A stretch of 64,000 bases of DNA from Sipunculus nudus. Lineage: Eukaryota > Annelida > Sipuncula > Golfingiida > Sipunculidae. Positions 60,775 through 64,000 of the stretch are shown in pieces (position 1 is the first letter of the stretch; each line of letters begins with the position of its first letter). Made by a program: the position numbers and the translations under genes. The notes below the pieces were generated by a model, which saw nothing but the letters and a program-made list of their open reading frames with translations, did no database searches and was not told where the DNA came from. The DNA is taken from positions 35,480,164 to 35,544,163 of the forward strand of contig CM049315.1 of the NCBI GenBank assembly GCA_026874595.1. The letters are read 5' to 3'.

Positions 60775-61542
60775 TATGTATATTTTCAAATATTTTATGC
60801 CCCAATAAGCGGCCTACCCCCACCCCAACCCCACATCTGACAATTTTCAATGTGCGTTAAGATCCTCTAATTTAACACTGCGGCTTGTGTACACGTGTTT
60901 GACTTCACAGCACATTCAGGACAATTCAGAAAAAAACAACGATCTTTTAGCGATGGTTGTGTGAAGTTATGAAAAATAATAACTAATGCAAGTGATACCG
61001 ATTTGCAGACGATTTTATTTTGTGTTGTATGAGAGAATTGTATGAATGACTGCAGTTCGAGATTTCCTTTGCAGGTGAAGAGGAAAAATAAGGATGGTAA
61101 TAAATGAACTCTTTTATAAAAGTCACCGCCTAATAAGGTAGTAGAATATATAAAATGTTCATATAAAAGTATGTAAAACAGTATTTATTTGAAAGATGAA
61201 AAAATATAATTTGGGACGTCGATACCCCGAATATGTCAGTCATCTTGCGCAAATACCTTTGACAGCTGAGCCAAGGTATGACATGGAATGGCATCGCCAA
61301 TAATTGTCCTTTTTGTCCTTCATTGTGCATAATATTACATGCAAAAAATTTAAAAAAAACCTGAAATACTGGCACTCAGATTCCAGCGTATTATATTAAC
61401 TTCAGTGCGTATACGCACCAAATCCGGGGTTTTGTTTTAAAATTGTGAGAAAATTCGTCATATTTATATCCCGCGGAAACACGGTCCCTTTCTTGAACTT
61501 TGTTGACCCGTTATAATACGTTCATTTCTTGACGTAGTCCAA
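60775..61542. other. No supported gene
   Basis: AT-rich sequence with a short C-rich strip (60800-60835). Open frame 61130-61375 (minus) resembles no family. Confidence 0.5.
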
Positions 61543-61701
61543 GGGCCTGTTGCAATAACATTTTACTGGACTTAAGCCCAGTTGGGGGCCTAAATACCAT
61601 GATTACAATTGTGACGTCATAATGGTTACCATGGTGACACACAGATGCCCCTGGGCTTAAGTCACCTACATGACTTAAGTCACCTTATTGCAACACACCC
61701 C
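61543..61701. mobile_element. MITE-like hairpin element with TGTTGCAATAA terminal inverted repeats
   Basis: Left end GGGCCTGTTGCAATAA and right end TTATTGCAACACACCCC are inverted repeats. Inside, CTTAAGCCCAG and CTGGGCTTAAG are also inverted, around a centre with TGACGTCA and ATGGTTACCAT palindromes. About 159 bp, non-coding. Target duplication not clear. Confidence 0.65.
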
Positions 61702-62149
61702 AATAATACAAGCTTGACAAACATTGAATTTTGCGTCACCTGAGGAAAGGCCGCTTCATATTTATAATTATAACGCGCTACTTACTGTCTTGTAATCGAA
61801 GTGCCATGTGCGAGTCTCCGGGTATGTCAGTGTGCAAGCCAACTGACAGCGTCCGCATTCACTGGACTCGTGAACATTTTACTTGGTAAATACGGCACCA
61901 TATGAGAAAAATCCTTGTTTTAATATGCATATTCCGTGCTGGTGGATGCCATTAAGCCAAGTAGGCAAGTTCCCAGCATCCATTATGCGAGCGCTGTATA
62001 CACACGAATAAACCCAGGGCTCTGGGATCTTGAGTACATGGGTAAGCCCAGCACGCTGTCAGTGGCATCGGCAATTATATCACTGCATACATGTTTCACG
62101 TGAATTGCCAAGATAATTTTGGCAAAAAATACATTAAAACTTATATATT

Positions 62150-62222
62150 TTCAATACTGGGAATTCCGTTTCGGTCTGTCAGTTCCGCAATTCCGTCCGC
62201 GATCGCGGAAAATCCCTGGCTC
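62150..62222. repeat. Likely dispersed-repeat fragment with CpG-rich palindrome
   Basis: GGAATTCCG, CAGTTCCGCAATTCCG and a perfect 14-bp palindrome TCCGCGATCGCGGA (62196-62209), then AATCCCTGGCTCT, form a compact CpG-rich cassette in AT-rich DNA. Internal repetition of TTCCGCAATTCCG suggests a mobile-repeat end. Confidence 0.4.
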
Positions 62223-62408
62223 TACAATCAGAAGGGCTTTCATATATTGATTTAGTTAAAATTCCTGTGTCAATGCGGCAAAGGCAAACCTTTTCTTACC
62301 AATTATTCAACAATGTGCACATGTAAATTTGATGTATAAACGATAAATTCAAACAAAAACAAAGCATAATAATGTTCTATATTGTGTGTATATTACCACC
62401 ATACGGAC

Positions 62409-62583
62409 ATGATCACCGATATTCACGGCGTCCAGTTCGACCGTCGTAATAATGCTGATTGCCGTAAATTATCCATGGCGGCTCTGAGGACGCTGAAAAA
62501 CCTGTACCCGTATATAAGACGACCGTCCTTCTTTGCCAAATATTTTAGGATAAAATTTATCGTCCTCTACACGAGCAAATACG
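62409..62583 (+). CDS. Possible coding exon of unknown function, partial
   Basis: From the ATG at 62409 an open reading of 58 codons plus one base (MITDIHGVQFDRRNNADCRK... FIVLYTSKYG) runs into a good splice donor, ACG|GTAGGT at 62584. Composition is notably richer in GC and CpG than its AT-rich setting and the product is basic with mixed codon use, unlike the hydrophobic shadows elsewhere. The frame is also open for about 27 bases upstream, and no clear acceptor lies just before the ATG, so this would be a first coding exon. No protein family is recognised. No second exon was identified to the right, where (TA)n and an apparent repeat-rich stretch follow. It may be only a fragment of an old repeat. 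Confidence 0.35.
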
Positions 62584-62589
62584 GTAGGT

Positions 62590-63555
62590 ATATATATATA
62601 TATTTCATTGCATAATACATCATACGTACCTGAATTCAGGTATCCCGATCAGCATGGCCACCTGCAGGGTCGGCCTTCACGGACAGAGTCACGGACACAG
62701 TCAATATTATCTATGACACACTTGACCACTGATTCTGTGTGTAACTAATATTATCATTATATTAGATGATAAAGCCTAACGGAGATGGAATAAAAACTGA
62801 CGGTAACTTTTAAGCTTGGCGGGGAGAAATGAAAACATTACGTTGCCACATGTTATATTCGTTAGGGAGAAAAATGAGGTTAGGATGGCTCAACCATTAG
62901 TTTTCTTAAAGTGATATCCCAAATCAGGGGGGAGGGGGGCGCTTATTACGTAAAATACGGTATAAGCAATTTGGAAAAAAGAGCTGTCTTAACTGTCTCT
63001 CGAAAGGCATGGACGGATTATTCATTCCCTCGAACTTCAGTCGAGAACTCTGTGAATGCGTGAACTCAGTACCTGTCACTCTATATAGTCTCCTGCTGCG
63101 TCACGTAAATTAATACCTGTATGCAACATCCCCGGTGCTTGTTTCATCTTGTCGCCTATTAACACACCACCACCATTCAACAAAATTCTCCTAATAACAC
63201 GCCTTTTGGTTAACACCCAAATACCCCATGGATAAAATCCTCCCAACCTTATTTTCAAAAAGGCAAATAATATTGACTTAACATTATTTTATATTATTCC
63301 GAGTAAATGACTGAATCTTGATATATGTGATCATGAACTTCAGGGTTATAAATTAATTAACTAAAGACGACAAATGGATGGATTTCGTCATAACTGAATG
63401 TGAACTATGAAATTAACCACTTGCATGTTTGCACGTCTAACTTGTATGTATTAATAATTAGGGCCCCGCTTGACAAGCGGTGCTCTATAGTGATCAACGT
63501 GTTAGTCCATCCTACCAACTTTCCGTCCTTCCGTACTTCCGTCCTTCCGTCAGTG
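62590..63555. other. No supported gene; repeat-like patches
   Basis: 62920-62965 (GGGGGGAGGGGGGCGCTTATTACG) and the CACCACCACCATTCAACAAAATTC patch at 63160-63240 look like pieces of interspersed repeats. Open frames on the minus strand (63258-63076, 63737-63405) have no recognised family, and the latter overlaps the tandem array. Confidence 0.45.
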
Positions 63556-64000
63556 ACACTTTCTTTCCCGCGCGATAACTCAACAAGAACATACTTCAGC
63601 TTTCCAAAATTCACAGGGATGATTGGTACATAAGAGGGCTCCAGACCTATTGAATTACAGACCTGTCGGACTTCTAATATGGCCGCCACGTCCCAATCTC
63701 TGATTTTCTTTCGCGTGCGATAACTCAACAACAGCATACTTCAGCTTTCCTAAATTCACAGGGATGATTGGTACATACAAGGGCTCCAGATCTGTAGAAT
63801 TACAGACCTGTCGGAATTCCAATATGGCCCCAACAGCCCAATCAATGATATTCTTTCATGCGCATTAACTCAAAAACAACATACTTCAGCTTTCCCAAAT
63901 TCACAGGGGTGATTGGTACGTATGAGGGCTCCAAACCTATAAAATTACAGACCTCTCAGAATTCCAATATGGCCGCCACAGCCCAATCGCTGATTTTCTT
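63520..64000 (+). repeat. Tandem array, 145-bp period, running off the window
   Basis: CCGTCCTTCCGTACTTCCGTCC leads into units starting GATAACTCAACA-AACATACTTCAGC at 63574, 63719 and 63864, exactly 145 bp apart. Each continues with TTCACAGGGATGATTGGTAC, GGGCTCCAGA-CT, ACAGACCTGTCGGA and AATATGGCC-CCAC. Units are about 90% alike. At least three, probably more to the right. Confidence 0.9.

Overview
The window is about 64 kb of AT-rich, intron- and repeat-dominated nuclear DNA from an animal. Metazoan Ty3/gypsy and CR1/Jockey-type retroelements, long (AT)n tracts, splice-site-bounded exons and arrays built on an AGGTCAAAGGTCA-type motif all point to a marine invertebrate, perhaps a mollusc or other lophotrochozoan. 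The species cannot be fixed from this sequence. No bacterial operon, CRISPR array or rRNA was seen, and no intact protein-coding gene is fully contained in the window.

Host coding content is sparse. On the minus strand at 744-1150 is the first coding exon of a type II membrane glycosyltransferase of the Gly_transf_sug/OCH1 type; its catalytic exons lie left of the window. A GC- and CpG-rich patch with a CRE at 2040-2235 may be its promoter. A possible single exon of unknown function lies at 62409-62583.

Mobile elements carry most of the recognisable protein signal. (1) A full-length but broken Ty3/gypsy LTR element occupies 4078-8928 on the plus strand, with two 177-bp LTRs, an ATTTA target duplication, a primer-binding site, a polypurine tract and gag-PR-RT-RH-INT. 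(2) A second, older Ty3/gypsy element lies on the minus strand at about 19650-24900. It has the unusual order gag-PR-INT-RT-RH of Gmr1-like elements and carries internal deletions. A solo LTR of the same family sits at 34220-35038. (3) There are three 5'-truncated LINE fragments: minus strand 16440-16782, minus strand about 16815-19200, and plus strand about 48975-50230. MITE-like or foldback elements lie at 9172-9385 and 61543-61701.

The middle of the window (27-55 kb) is mainly a multi-kilobase segment repeated four times in direct orientation (about 27.0-28.4, 31.9-40.5, 40.7-46.5 and 51.8-54.8 kb). The copies differ by (AT)n expansions, large indels and one solo LTR insertion, for which a sister copy still shows the empty site. 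The right third carries further tandem duplications, including a nearly identical 480-bp/1217-bp pair at 59.08-60.77 kb. That pair is either a very recent duplication or an assembly haplotype artefact. Arrays with a period near 145 bp lie at 47.55-48.75 kb and 63.56-64.0 kb.

I found no convincing new multi-gene system. The most useful leads are the segmental array with its empty-site control, the integrase-before-RT element, the nuclear-receptor-like motif array, and the possible haplotype duplication.
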